Assembly: GCA_963971425.1 (NCBI GenBank)
Contig: OZ020519.1
Location: forward strand, 2,248,028 to 2,312,027
DNA: 64,000 nucleotides
Direction of reading: 5' to 3'
From: Bryoerythrophyllum caledonicum
Lineage: Eukaryota > Streptophyta > Bryopsida > Pottiales > Pottiaceae
Position numbers and translations under genes: made by a program. Below are positions 46,952 to 58,334 of this stretch, piece by piece. The notes under the pieces are model-generated. The model had not been told where the DNA came from. It made no database searches and was given only the letters and a program-made list of their open reading frames with translations. The number at the start of each line of letters is the position of its first letter. The first letter of the stretch is position 1.

Positions 46952-48535
46952 TTGTCTTTTGGTCCTCAAAAACTTAAAAGCAGTGTTTTATTAGATTTAG
47001 GAGCATCTACTTGTTTTCTAGATGAAGAATTTGTCAAGAGTCACAAATTTCCTCTAGTTCAAAAATCTCAGCCCGTCCATGTAAAAGTGATAGATGGACG
47101 ACCTTTGTCCTCAGGTAGTGTTACCCATGAAACAATGCCTTTCGAGGTGACATTTAAAGGCCATAGTAGCCAAATTATCTTCAATGTCATTAGAACCCCA
47201 TCAAGCCCTATTATTCTTGATCTCTCCTGGTTAGAAAAATACAACCCATCTGTAGACTGGGAGTTGCAAAAGATGACTTTCCCCTTCCCTTTGGAACATC
47301 TAGACAATAACCTTGCTAGGAAAACCTGTTAGCAAACGTGCTAGAAAATCACGAATGAAGAAACTTCTTTTCATTGGAGCAAGGGCGTTTGTAAGATTGT
47401 CCGAAGAAGGCACATCATGTGTCATCTATGCGGCTCCAACTAGCGAAGAGAAGACCTCAACAACCAATATTCCGGAGCAGTATAAGGATTTTAAAGATGT
47501 GTTTTTGAAGAAGAATGCCGACATACTCCCGGAGCACTGTCCATATGATTGTGCCATTGGTTTGGAAGGAGCGCAACCACCCTTTGGCCCGATCTACAAC
47601 CTATTGCAAACAGAGTCGGCGGAATTACGGAAGTAAATTGACGAGAATCCGGCCAAGAACTTCATTTGCCACTCCAAGTCATCAGCTGGAGCGTCTATTC
47701 TATTTGTGAAGAAGAAGGATGGCTCATTACAAATGTGCGTGGATTATTGAGGTCTCAACAAGGTGACAAAGAAGAATGCATATCCATTGCCCTTGATCTC
47801 AGGACTTTTGGAGCAACTCGGAAGTGCGCATGTCTTTACCAAGATTGACCTGCGTGGAGCTTATACCTCGTACGAATCAAGGAAGGAGACGAATGGTAGA
47901 CATATTTTCGTACAAGATATGGCCATTTCAAGTACAATGTAATGCCTTTCGGCCTTACGAATGCCCCAACAGTTTTTCAACACATGATGAATGACATTTT
48001 TCGGGAGCACCTTGACGACTTTTTTGTCAACTATTTAGATGATATTATGATATTTTCCAAGAATGAAGAAGATCATAAGAAGCATGTTTGTTTGGTCCTT
48101 AAAAAATTATGCAAACAAGGACTCTACGCATTGCCAGACAAGTGTTTATTTCACCAAATCAAGATTGAGTTTTTGGGATTCATTGCAAGTACAGAAGGCT
48201 TGAAGATGGACTCGAAGAAGGTAGAAGCTATAGTGTCTTTATAGAAAGTTCCAAAAGACAGTTCAAGACGTATGGTGTTTTCTTGGCTTTGCTAACTTCT
48301 ATCGAATTTTCATCAAGAATTATTCACTAGTGGCTACTCTACTCAGGCAGTTGACATGCAAAGACAAGCTTGATTGGGGCCGTCAGCAGAGAAGGCATTT
48401 CAAGATCTTAAGATGGCATTTACAACCGCGCCAATCTTGGTGCACTCGAATTTTATGAAGACATTCTATTTGGAGACTGGTGCCTCGGATTTTTTTTTGG
48501 GAGCTGTACTTTCACAAATGGGGGAGGAAAAATGA
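46952..48535 (+). pseudogene. Ty3/gypsy pol remnant: protease, reverse transcriptase, start of RNase H
   Basis: The protease domain (from 46952) has LLDLGASTCFLDEEF, where the catalytic D-S-G has become D-L-G, and later IILDLSWLEKYNP. Reverse transcriptase follows with [36 protein letters not shown] (47948), YLDDIMIFS (48032, catalytic YxDD kept) and FLGFIAS. RNase H begins near 48395 (FQDLKMAFTTAPIL) and stops after FFLGAVLSQ, where the similarity ends. In-frame stops occur near 47635, 47747, 48242 and later, with frame changes. Integrase and the 3-prime LTR are missing. Confidence 0.85.
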
Positions 48536-49984
48536 AAACTATAAATTAAATTTCTCAAGTTTTTAACATACTTCGAAATCTTCTTATTTATTGTTAAAAT
48601 TACCTTCTGGTAGGATAAAAAATGTCATCAAATAATCATTTATTCAAACTTTTTCCTAAAACTTACTATATTGACAACCGCCCTATGAGCCTACAATGAT
48701 GTCAATATTCACATTGGAAAAACTATTGAGTTGAAAGTCAACATATATATTAAATATAACATAGAGAAATTGGAAATCTATACAAATCTAATTCTCAATT
48801 CCTATCCTTAGTTGTGTTATTTCACATCGTTTAATGTGATGGAATGATATCACCTCAATACAAAAGTTCATCAAGTTGTTAAATTTTATGTAATTCTAAT
48901 ATACTTTGGGAACAAATCCAGTATTGAAACTTCATAAAAATGATATTGAACCACATAAACCTTGCATCAGCATAATAGATCAACAACAAGAGATTTTTCC
49001 GATGCAATCCACTTGAAGGAAATGGAAGAAAATAGTAGAAACCAGGGAAGGAGGAGGTAGAGTCAACTCCCTTTACAAGAGCCTCGTTGGTTCTGTCTGC
49101 TACACATAGAGGCTATTGTAATTGGCGGTTGTTATAATGGAAGGGGTCTGTGAAGGTTGTAATGTGGGAATATTTTTTAGTTTGGTGGGAGTAACGACAA
49201 CTTGGAAGTGCACAAAAAGTAAGGCCTAGGGAAGAAAGTTGATGATGAATGAGGCTATAATAGCCAATGGCTCTTGTAATGAGTATAAATTTGTCCGTGA
49301 TCCAAGCTGTGTCTTATACAGAGATTGCTCTTATATCAAATTCCTTATCAACCCTTCAATGCCAACGTGGACCACGAGACTCAGAGACAATCTACAAGTG
49401 TAATAGATTAGGCAAAACAACATCATCCACACAGTGGGTACATTCCAGCACAAAAAATCTACAACTCCACTTCACGGAAATCACTGTAGTTTGTTGATGC
49501 CTGCATTGATTAGAGATTGGAATGATTGGTTGGAAAGCTAATGAGGAGCTCAAAACGCTTGCAGAGTACGCAAAAGACAATAGATTACTCTAGATAGAGT
49601 TACAAGAAAGAGCACAAAAAACGCCTCTCAGGCGCTATAGGATTAATGCGAGCTGACTATAAATGAGAGAAGGAAGCCCAACGTTTTGGACAGAGAAGTC
49701 GTCCTCATTCGAGAAGCGGAGTCGACTAGAGGCGTAGGAGGCGCGAAAGTTGCGACTTTTGCATCTGTGAAAAGCGTTCACATATGTAAAAGTTGGTTGT
49801 TTTCACATATGCGAAAGTCACAACTTTTGCATATATGAATACCTCCTGGCCCCCTTGTGCGTTTTGTGGTGCACAATGCACACGAGAGCATGGAACAAAC
49901 GACTGGCTCCCTGGATTCCCACCAAGCTCTTGGAAGCTGCGTCCTTCACAGTTGCTGTTGCAGCTGGAAGCAATTGCAGGCGTA
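48536..49984. other. intergenic, with an imperfect palindrome upstream of the PDZ gene
   Basis: No gene is recognised. At 49745-49840, 150-240 bp before the PDZ gene start, motifs AGTTGCGACTTTTGCAT, TTTTCACATATG and CACAACTTTTGCATAT form overlapping inverted repeats that could fold in the leader or promoter. Confidence 0.5.
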
Positions 49985-51985
49985 ATGGCGATGGCGGGTC
50001 CAGCTTTGCAGGCCTGCGCCCGCTCCACATCCCTGCTCTTCCACGCCACGGCCGCCGCGCAGCTCCCGAGTTCACAGCCGCTCCAACTCAGCGCTGCCAC
50101 TTTCCGATGCGCCTCTCATCTGAGTAAGTTACGCTGTGGTCCAGTTCTACACGTCCACTTCTTTGCTAGCTCTAAGTTGATTCTAGACATGCATTCTCAC
50201 TTCTTAGTGTGGGTGTTAAAGCGGCAGCGGCATCAAGGAAATCCGTGTTCTTCGCCAGAGTTTGTGAAATGCCGCATTTTCAGTTGGTTGTGCAGAGGCA
50301 GCTCGAATGTAGATTTTTCACGTGAGTGGTGACATTGAACTTTCTACTAGATGCAACTGCTAAGCTCAATTAGGATACCATTAGGGTAGCAAGCAGGACA
50401 TGGTAGATGATTTGAGCGGAGGAAAAAATTACACAGATAGCATAAGCTGCTGTTTGTTCGAACAAATCTTGCCTTCTTGTTTGGAAGATTCTGACTGCGA
50501 GTGCTGGGCTGGGTCGGCGAGTGAGTGAAAAGTTTGGCTAACTTTGGCACCTGCTCAGGCACAGCAGGAAGGCATGGGTATGGTGACTTGTGGGCCAACA
50601 ACCAATTATCCACAAGCTCACACTCCTTGAAGGCCATCTTCAGCTCAGAGACCAACTCGTCCGCAAGCGCTAGTGACGACGACGACAATGACGTCCCTCC
50701 TGCTGGCTGCAGCCGCATCAAAGTGGAGCTCAAAAAACCATTAGGTACGAAAAAGGCTATCCAAGTTGCAGTCCTTTCTAGGTGCTAATTCCAAGTGCAA
50801 TTCAGACTTTCTAAGTTTCTTGGTAGACAGAAACATACCATGACTAGTTTGGCACTTTTGTACAAGACTTTTTTAGGTGGAAATCTGAAGGGTTTGTTTT
50901 GATACCACTTGCGTAGGCTCTACTTACAGTGAAGATGCAGCAAGCAGAGCATATAAAATTTTATCGCATGAGTAGAGAATAAGAGTGTAAATGGTTCCGG
51001 CAACAGTACTCTAAACTTTATGTGTGGGCTCACTATATGGTTTATAAATCCTGTAAGTTTTACTCCCGATGAATGTTTCTACCAACCATGTTGACAATGA
51101 TCACCCTCTTTAAGTAGTATAGATAGTTGTACTCTTAGTAAACACCAGCGCTTTCAAATCGTAAGGTACCACTACACTAAACATGAAATTTAGTGTAGCA
51201 CTTTTGTTACAAAAATTTCTAGGTGAACATTTTCAGTTTTTGGATGGACTTTCCAGGTGCAACCAAAGTGCAAACATTTTTAGTTTTTGAATGCCATGTT
51301 TGTGGTCTCCATTTGCGAACAGGGGGTGTTAGATTTTATCACATGAGTGTTAAAACTATCGGTGTGATTGAACAATATCAGCACACATGAGAATCCATGA
51401 TTATGTGATTGATTTTCGTGTGGTGTTATCAGGGATTGCTTTTGAAGAGGACGAGCTGGGGAGGATGGTGGTGGGCGAGGTGATCGCCGGTGGAAACGCG
51501 GACAAGGCCGGGGTGGTGGACGCCGGCGACCAACTCATAGCCACAAGTGCTATAGTGTATGGGTCGGAGCAGGATTATGGAGGCGTGATGGTCAAAAAGG
51601 GCATGCAGAAAATCCGGCTTAACGTGCGTGGGGAGAGGTTCGAGACCGTCATTGCTGCTATTGGCACCCATCCGTATTACATTCAGGTGGGGTAATTTTT
51701 ATCTCACCTCCTCGTATGTTTTCCCTCTTTCCATTTGAGGCTGTAATCCTCATTCTCTTGGCGGTTTTCACATTGCCAACCGTGGTGCGGTATCTCTTTT
51801 TGAACACTCTGGAGGATTTTTAATTCTAAATTTTAACATTCCGTGTCTTCAATGTATCTCTAGGAACTTGCATCTGCACCTTTTCTCACTATTTTTGAGG
51901 TTGTTGTGGTGTGAAGGTTGAAATGGAGTTCCAGAAGTGCATACCTGTGCAGCCAGATTCTTTGAATGGCTCCACAGGAAACTGA
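49985..51985 (+). CDS. PDZ-domain protein with transit-like N-terminus, probably plastid
   Basis: Four exons are predicted: 49985-50123, 50559-50744, 51433-51686 and 51917-51985. All junctions are GT-AG and in phase, giving 215 residues. Exon 2 could also begin at 50568. Residues 1 to about 45 (MAMAGPALQACARSTSLLFH onward) are Ala/Ser-rich, basic and without acids, like a chloroplast transit peptide. An acidic linker (SDDDDND) precedes the PDZ domain: RIKVELKKPLGIAFEEDELG (carboxylate-loop region PLGI), VIAGGNADKAGVVDAGDQL, ATSAIVY, then VRGERFETVIAAIGTHP and a conserved EFQKC end. Plant plastid PDZ proteins of this shape are known, but the partner is unknown. If exon 3 is not spliced, a stop follows at 51693-51695. 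Confidence 0.82.
51007..51197. mobile_element. short MITE, family M copy 3, in intron 2 of the PDZ gene
   Basis: The core (about 51070-51145, ACCAACCATGTTGACAATGA and GATAGTTGTACTCTTAGT) matches copies at 26876-27069 and 40972-41191. Ends are TACTCTAAACTTTATGT and the complement of TACACTAAATTTCATGT, with TA at each side. Confidence 0.5.
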
Positions 51986-53627
51986 TTCATGGAGGCAAGA
52001 ACTTCTACCATCCTTAGTTTATCCACAGTTTTTAGTTTTGTCTCTCAGGACATCGTACAGATGTGGATTGAGAATTGAGTTGGACCACTGTAATTTGCAT
52101 GTACTAGAATTAGTGTAGGTATTTTGAAATAGTCTGGTCCACACTACACTACATGCAGTGTTGGTGGAGTGAAACAAACACAAAGATACAAAGCACTTCA
52201 GTTAAAAGTGATAGTTTTACCTATGTAAACCCTTTCAATTGGAGGTGAGTGTTCATGTTGGATGTTGGTTGAAACAATGCTCCACCTTGCTTACTTTCCT
52301 CTTGTAAAACAAGTCAATCAAAAAATAAAAACAAAAAGTACACAAAACACGAAAACAGAAATAATACTTTTGTTCACGTAACACTAGACTAAACAAATGT
52401 CCAATTTTGGAATGCACACTTAGTTATACTGTGAGTTAACCACTCGTAGACTTATGTTAATGCATGCATCCAATCTCTTTTCTCTTGTAGTAATTGGAGA
52501 CGGGCGTTGGAGATGGTCGAACGGGCGACGGGGAGAGGACACGACAGCGGAGAGAGGGAGGGAAGAGCCTCAGCGGACATGGGGGCGGACAACGCCACGA
52601 GGTACCTAGTGGCCGTGGGTGGGAGGAAGCACTAACCGTTTGAAGCGCGCAGCGCTCAAAAAAATTGACCTCAGGCACGGGCATGTGGTTTGAGAGCGCA
52701 TGTTGAGAATTGTAGTCAGGGTTTTGGAGCAAGAGTTGGAGCAAGCCATGCACCTCGGAGACGGCGCTCTTGCAGATGTGATTCCCGGCTATGGCAAAGA
52801 GTAAGGGTTGTCGTCTCTGAAGTTTTTCGGATGTCGCGCATATTTGATGTGCGAGGACGCTTGATTGAGGTGTAAGTATGCTTGATCATTTTTTATGTTT
52901 GGCTGATGGAGAAGTGAAAAAGTGAGATTTGGCTTTAGGGCTTGACATGGCAAAATTCCGGGCAGAAATTTGGTGCTCATGATGGAGGTGTACGATCTAT
53001 TCTCATTCATGCATGTCTCCAAAGAAATATCGTCTGCAGTGTATTGCTATGAGTTTTTTTTGTTCCTAGAAAGAATATGTCTTCTAAGAAGCTTGACAGT
53101 AAAGCATTTGGATGCTCTTCGAGAACGAGAGAATCGAATCTTGGTAGCTAATAGAAATTGTGAGGCTTCATCATGTTGAGAATTGCACGTTGCTTCTGTG
53201 AAATGAATTTCTCATTGGTTGTAATAATTGACAAACATCGATCTAGAAGTCATGGTTGCTCTTGCTATGATTTGCAAAGCATACTATTGCAAAACAAACC
53301 TGCACATTGTCGAGGGCATTTGCTACTGAAGTTGTCGTTATCGGTGCTCAATAGAGGATGCCCCCCAATATAATTTCAATTTCATCTCAACCTCAACATC
53401 TACAACATATCATCTAAACGTGTGGAAGTGAATGACTTGATAAATGCTCATAAGAACATACCCTCGCCATGCTTTGATGCACTTTTTTAAACCTTTTTTC
53501 TAATAAATCTTACTTTAAGTTCTTATTTACATTTGGACAAATGTTTTCACTATGACCACAAATATCTTTCACTCAAAATCCATACAACCAAAATTCATAA
53601 AGTTTTTACCACATCATCAACCATGAC
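51986..53627. other. intergenic, with a GC-rich island
   Basis: The PDZ gene 3-prime region is followed by ordinary sequence. At 52497-52870 the composition becomes GC-rich and looks coding in short stretches on the plus strand (for example GADNATRYLVAVGG near 52585), but frames are broken and no family is recognised. A GAAACAAACACAAAG motif near 52172 resembles one in intron 3 of pectin methylesterase gene 1. Confidence 0.4.
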
Positions 53628-53778
53628 CACAAACATATGTTCTAACTAGTATATTGACCCTAGTCCTCGTCTCCATCCTTTCCCTGTCCCGTTTGAGAAT
53701 GTAACCGTACGACCTTCTTCTAAACTTATATGAAATTGCCCCAACGGGTCAATATACTAGTTAGAACATATGTTTGTG
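53628..53778. repeat. perfect 33-bp inverted repeat with 85-bp spacer
   Basis: 53628-53660 and 53746-53778 are exact reverse complements. The spacer contains the dispersed module in reverse orientation (complement of AAGTTTAGAAGAAGGTCGTACGGTTACATT), while the module in direct orientation stands just left (about 53577-53620). An inversion or foldback duplication within a module-bearing element explains this arrangement. Confidence 0.85.
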
Positions 53779-54827
53779 CTATCTCTATCTACTTTCTACT
53801 TCTATAAAAGATATAAGTATATATAAGAGTATATAGAATTCTGGACAATTCCATGCCGGAATCTGCAGAATGAACATAATTGGATGAAATTTGTCGGACA
53901 ACCTGTAGGCAGATCTGTGTGTTGTCCAAGCCATTTACATCGTCACCTATCGTATCTGTTTGTTATCGTATCTGTTTGTTGTCAGATACTTAGATGTTCC
54001 TGAAATATGTTTGTCCTTGGTTTCCGGCATGCCAAGAGAAAGTAAGCCTCCTATAACCAACAAAAACTCATAGCCAACGCTTATAAAATTGGGGTATATC
54101 CAACCCTCTTCCATCCCATTACCACCAACTCAGCTCCAAATGAAGGTTTGCTATTAGTCAAGACCCTTACTTTTGGTCGTTGGTTATGGGAGGTACCTAC
54201 TTCTAACCACCCACTAAACATGGTTGCACAGTTTGAAAATTCATAACAAATTCGATTTTCATCGAAAAAATATGAAATCACTTGGGTTGGAATTGTAATT
54301 CTATTGGCTATCACTGAAAAATAATAGTATAATTATCTCCTCTCTCCATATATGCACATTCCTATTGTGGCACTAAACTCTTAGATTGGAGACTGATTAT
54401 CCCACTTGTATTTTTTTTTCAAGGAGAGGTGAGATGAGAGAAGAGTAGCTCCGCAAAACCTGGTGAGGAGGGGTCTTCTTGGTGTTAGGCGTAAATACAA
54501 TGCACACAACAATGAGGGTTGCTGGGCTCATTGTAAATCCCGGTATGCATTCCTTTGTTGCTGAACGGTATTAGGATGGTGTAGAGAGTTGAGAGGGATT
54601 GCAAATCTTAGTTCTACTGACAAAAGTATGTATGAGGATGCAACAACCTAGCACTAGTTTGGGAGAGTAGATCTGAGGCGGGGCTCTGTGTTGGCCCAGT
54701 TCTAGATCTAGAGGTTGCAGCCTCCATACCATGCCCTAGTCAGTCAGATCTAGATCTAGGTTACCACGACACCATAGAAATACCACACACCAAACCCCCC
54801 CTCCTCAACTAGGACTCTAGCACTACC
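53779..54827. other. AT-rich intergenic DNA
   Basis: No gene or clear repeat was recognised between the foldback and the leader of the LINE-type element. Confidence 0.5.
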
Positions 54828-57800
54828 GTGAAGATGAACTACTGCCTACACAAGACTAGAACCAGCCGCCAAGACACAAGACAGCACCAACAGGCACCAC
54901 ATTCAACAAAATCAGATAAGTTACCCTCTTACAAAATGCAGCATACAATGTTCCTTGCTAGAAAATGCAAAATAGACGCATGCTGCAAAATACACCTCGT
55001 AATATCTCATTTCTGGTATTGCAAGTTAGTTTTACATAAATCAGGAATAGTGGTAGAAGTAGGTTCACTCTATAACCGCGCAGGCACAGAGAAGCACAAT
55101 AGCCACTTGTTGCAAGCACAAGAAACCAATGGATCGAAAATGCTACACTCAGAGCCCACCCAGGCACAGCAGCAACTCAACACCGCCAAGGAGCCCTACC
55201 GGGCATAGCAGCAACTCAACATCGAGGAGGAGATGAGTCAAAATAGTAAAGGCAAGGATTCACAGAGATTGCCCCGAGCTAAAGCAGCAGCAATACACCT
55301 GCACCAACAACAACAGGCATGCGTCAGAGAAGACACGGCGACAACCTCAACTAAGGTAAGTACTCTAACCACATTTTCAATTTTCAAACTACCACTAACC
55401 CCTTCCAACAGATTCAAACGCGCCCCCACGAGATGGCTAGCAATAGACAACAAAAACCCGAATAAACAACACAACATGTACCAACTAGCAGCAGACATGC
55501 AAGTGGAGGACTTACAAGAACCCACAACAGAGCCCCCTGTTGGCCACCAGCGACGCCGCGGCCTGCCCACGCATGAGGCAGATCACCTGAAACTCACAAA
55601 GGAGCCCCCTGCCGACCATCACCAACTCTGTTGCCTGCACATACACGAGGAAGCCTTTCAAGAACCAACACTGGAGTAGACCCGCGCGGTTGCGAATATC
55701 GTCAACATACAAGAACTGAACCTCGAAAGAGAAGGCAAGGACGCACCACGACCCCGACGAGCCCAAACACACAACACCCACGAAGAACATACAGGTAAGT
55801 ATCTTTCTAACTCCAACTCATTCCTTTTCTCTTTTCACATGATTCCTTGCACACCAAAACTCTCTATAATCACCACAGCACCTAGACAACGCACAATATA
55901 CAGGCACGACATAGTGAGAAACACAAGATGTATAATCTCAAAAATAAACAAACACATAAGAGTAGCTATATTAGCCTATAGAATACATATGCATGTACAT
56001 GGAGAAACATCATTTCAGGACGTGCTGCAAAACGCCAAGGAGCGACATTACTCCAGGATGCGCAACCGAACTTCGCTCCACCGACCAATGGCACCTGCAC
56101 AAGGACCACCTCAACCCCATCAACAAGTGAAGATCAAGTCAACAGTAAACAACAGCAACAGAACAACAAAGCGCCGAATGGAGAGATACGTACCAGATAG
56201 TCGAAGTTACCGCTGTCGTGCACCTGCACAGGGACCACCACAACTCCATCAAGACGCGAAGATCGAGCCAACAGTAAACAACGAAACAATAGAGAGCCGA
56301 ATAGAGAGACACGTACTAGATGGTCAAAGGTATCGTTGCTGCACACTCCATCAAACAGATGGCCCCTACTGCTGCACCTGCTGTCCACAATGCGCCAAGT
56401 CCAAGAACGCCCACCTGAGACATACAGAGCACGCCCAAGAACACAAGATTCAGTCATCATCAAGAAAACGACGACAAGCAAAGAATAACTTCATCACCAT
56501 TAAGGTAAGTTCTCCAACCTCTCTATCATTTCACTCTCCTAACAAAAAATTACCCTGGAAAATATGTGCAGAAAAGCACAAGAGAAGGTGCTGCAGTGCC
56601 CAGACATGCAAAAATAGCAAAGTTAGAGCATCAAACAGACGCTCCAACAGCTCCCTTGACAGCCAAGACTCCACGCTGCCCCGCTCCAAGCCATCTTCGC
56701 CAACAAAAAAGTTGGCACACAACGCCACCCATGTGACACCCCAAATCCGGCGCACAGCAACCTGGCAAACAAGATACCCACTATTTTCAACTGAAAGCCA
56801 AAGATCAACCCAAACGCCAACAAACCCTAGAATGAGGAAGATGCAGCAACGGCGCCTCTCTTCCCCTCACGACTCCCCTAACAAAACCCTACTCCCAGCA
56901 AGTAAGTATAAATACTCTTCATACAAACTCTTCTGCTCAACCTTCTATCTAGCCTCTCACTACTCAGATCCTCCTAGACATCTCCATAGTGGCCGAACAA
57001 AGCAGACAGAGAAGTATAGAGCTCCTGTGTGTAGGCAGAGAGCATATTACCTTAGAATCACGTACGTAGCATCGCCCCAGTTCTCCACTCAGGCTGTCAC
57101 TCCACCCCTAGGCAGCACACAACCAGATCCGTAGTACCCAAGAACCGATCTCCAAGACGTCGCTCCCCCACGCTGTAGGCCAAGCAGACAGAGTGGTCGA
57201 CCTGCTTTTCGCAGAGTGGCTTCTCGGAGAGCCACTCAGTGCGGCTGCCGAAGTCGAAGAAGTGCCCGACATCAAATCGCTCTGCATAGTGTTCGGCTTT
57301 ACTACTGCCCAAGATGTCCTTACTGCCGCCCAAGGCGGAGGAGTGCTCGACAACAAACCGCTCCACACGGTGATGCTCGCCTGCGCCACTTTCCAAGTCG
57401 TCTTTGCTGTTGCCCAAGTCGGAGGAAAGCTCAACATCAAACCGCCCCGCACGGTGCTGCTCATTCATGCTGCTGCCCAAGGTGGAGGAGAGCTCGGCAT
57501 CAAGTTGCCCAGCACAGTGCTGCTCGTCCATGCTATTGCCCAAGGCGGAGAAGAGCGCGGCATCAAGCCGCCCCGCACGGTGCTGCCCGTCCCTGCCGCT
57601 GCCCAAGACATAGGAGTTCCCGACAACAAGCCATTCCACAAGGTGCTGCTCGCCTACGTTGTTGCCTAAAGACTAAACGGCATTCTCAGTCAACACAACT
57701 CGACGGCGGAGGTGCACCATCAGGCAGCAGCTACTGGACTGGGAACCCTAGGACGGCGAAGTGGTGGGGTGAACAAACTCGGAGTCAAGGGCAACCGCTG

Positions 57801-58334
57801 AACACAAGGAAAACCAGTGCGAAGGTCCAGCAGAACCGAAACGCGGCGTTCAAGAGAGAAGATCAGCCTCCACAAAGCCGAGTAGGAGTATCGCCCAACG
57901 TGGGTACTAGCGGCCCAAATCAGGCAAGCCCCTGTGAGGTGGAGATAAGCGGGTGGAGGTACTACAGAGCAAGATACGATCGGAGCAAGACATACGGTGA
58001 GGAGGTGGCAGCCGTGCGGAGACACTGTGAAGCTCGCCGCCAGAACAACCATATGCCCAACAGTGTTGGTATACACTACAGAGGCAAACATCGTACTATC
58101 CCCTTTGCCCTGCATCAAACGCCCCTCCATCAAACAGGTAAGCACTCTCTAAGTCCCAAATCCTTTCTATATATTGCATCAATTTTTATCTTCTCATGCT
58201 TTTACTTGTTATCACGACCTGCAAGCCCACAAAGTAAGTTGTGGGATGGAAGTGATTACATAGTACCCCTAAGCAACTCTACACTTGAACTCGTAGAAAA
58301 TGTTAATAACACCCTCTTACCTTTGACATGCAGA
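54828..58334 (+). other. repeat-rich leader region of the LINE-type element
   Basis: No conserved protein is seen, and reading frames here are repeat-driven. Splice-donor-like GTAAGT/GTAAGC occurs at 55356, 55795, 56505, 56902 and 58138. Each is followed by a pyrimidine-rich CTAAC-containing stretch and a candidate AG; the last candidate (CAG at 58331-58333) sits directly before the ORF1 start. Imperfect tandem duplications are present at about 55160-55225 (GCAGCAACTCAACA units), 55520-55670 and 56090-56340. I infer a 5-prime leader grown by tandem duplication; whether it is spliced is unknown, and its left boundary is not defined. Confidence 0.4.
57290..57670 (+). repeat. 63-bp tandem repeat, about six diverged units
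   Basis: Units of the type CACGGTGCTGCTC...GCTGCCCAAGGCGGAGGAG...ATCAAACCGCCCCG recur with a 63-bp period, a multiple of three. One frame therefore reads a 21-residue repeat (HTVLL..HAAAQGG..LGIKPP) and other frames also stay open. The open frames are by-products of period and composition unless the element uses them. Confidence 0.75.

Noticed and set aside
52457-52870. Possible gene in the GC-rich island
   Set aside because: Coding-like snippets occur in different frames with stops, and no family is recognised; left as unassigned.
55839-57134. 431-codon open frame
   Set aside because: It covers tandem duplications and donor-like motifs in A/C-rich DNA, has no domain, and the repeats explain its openness.
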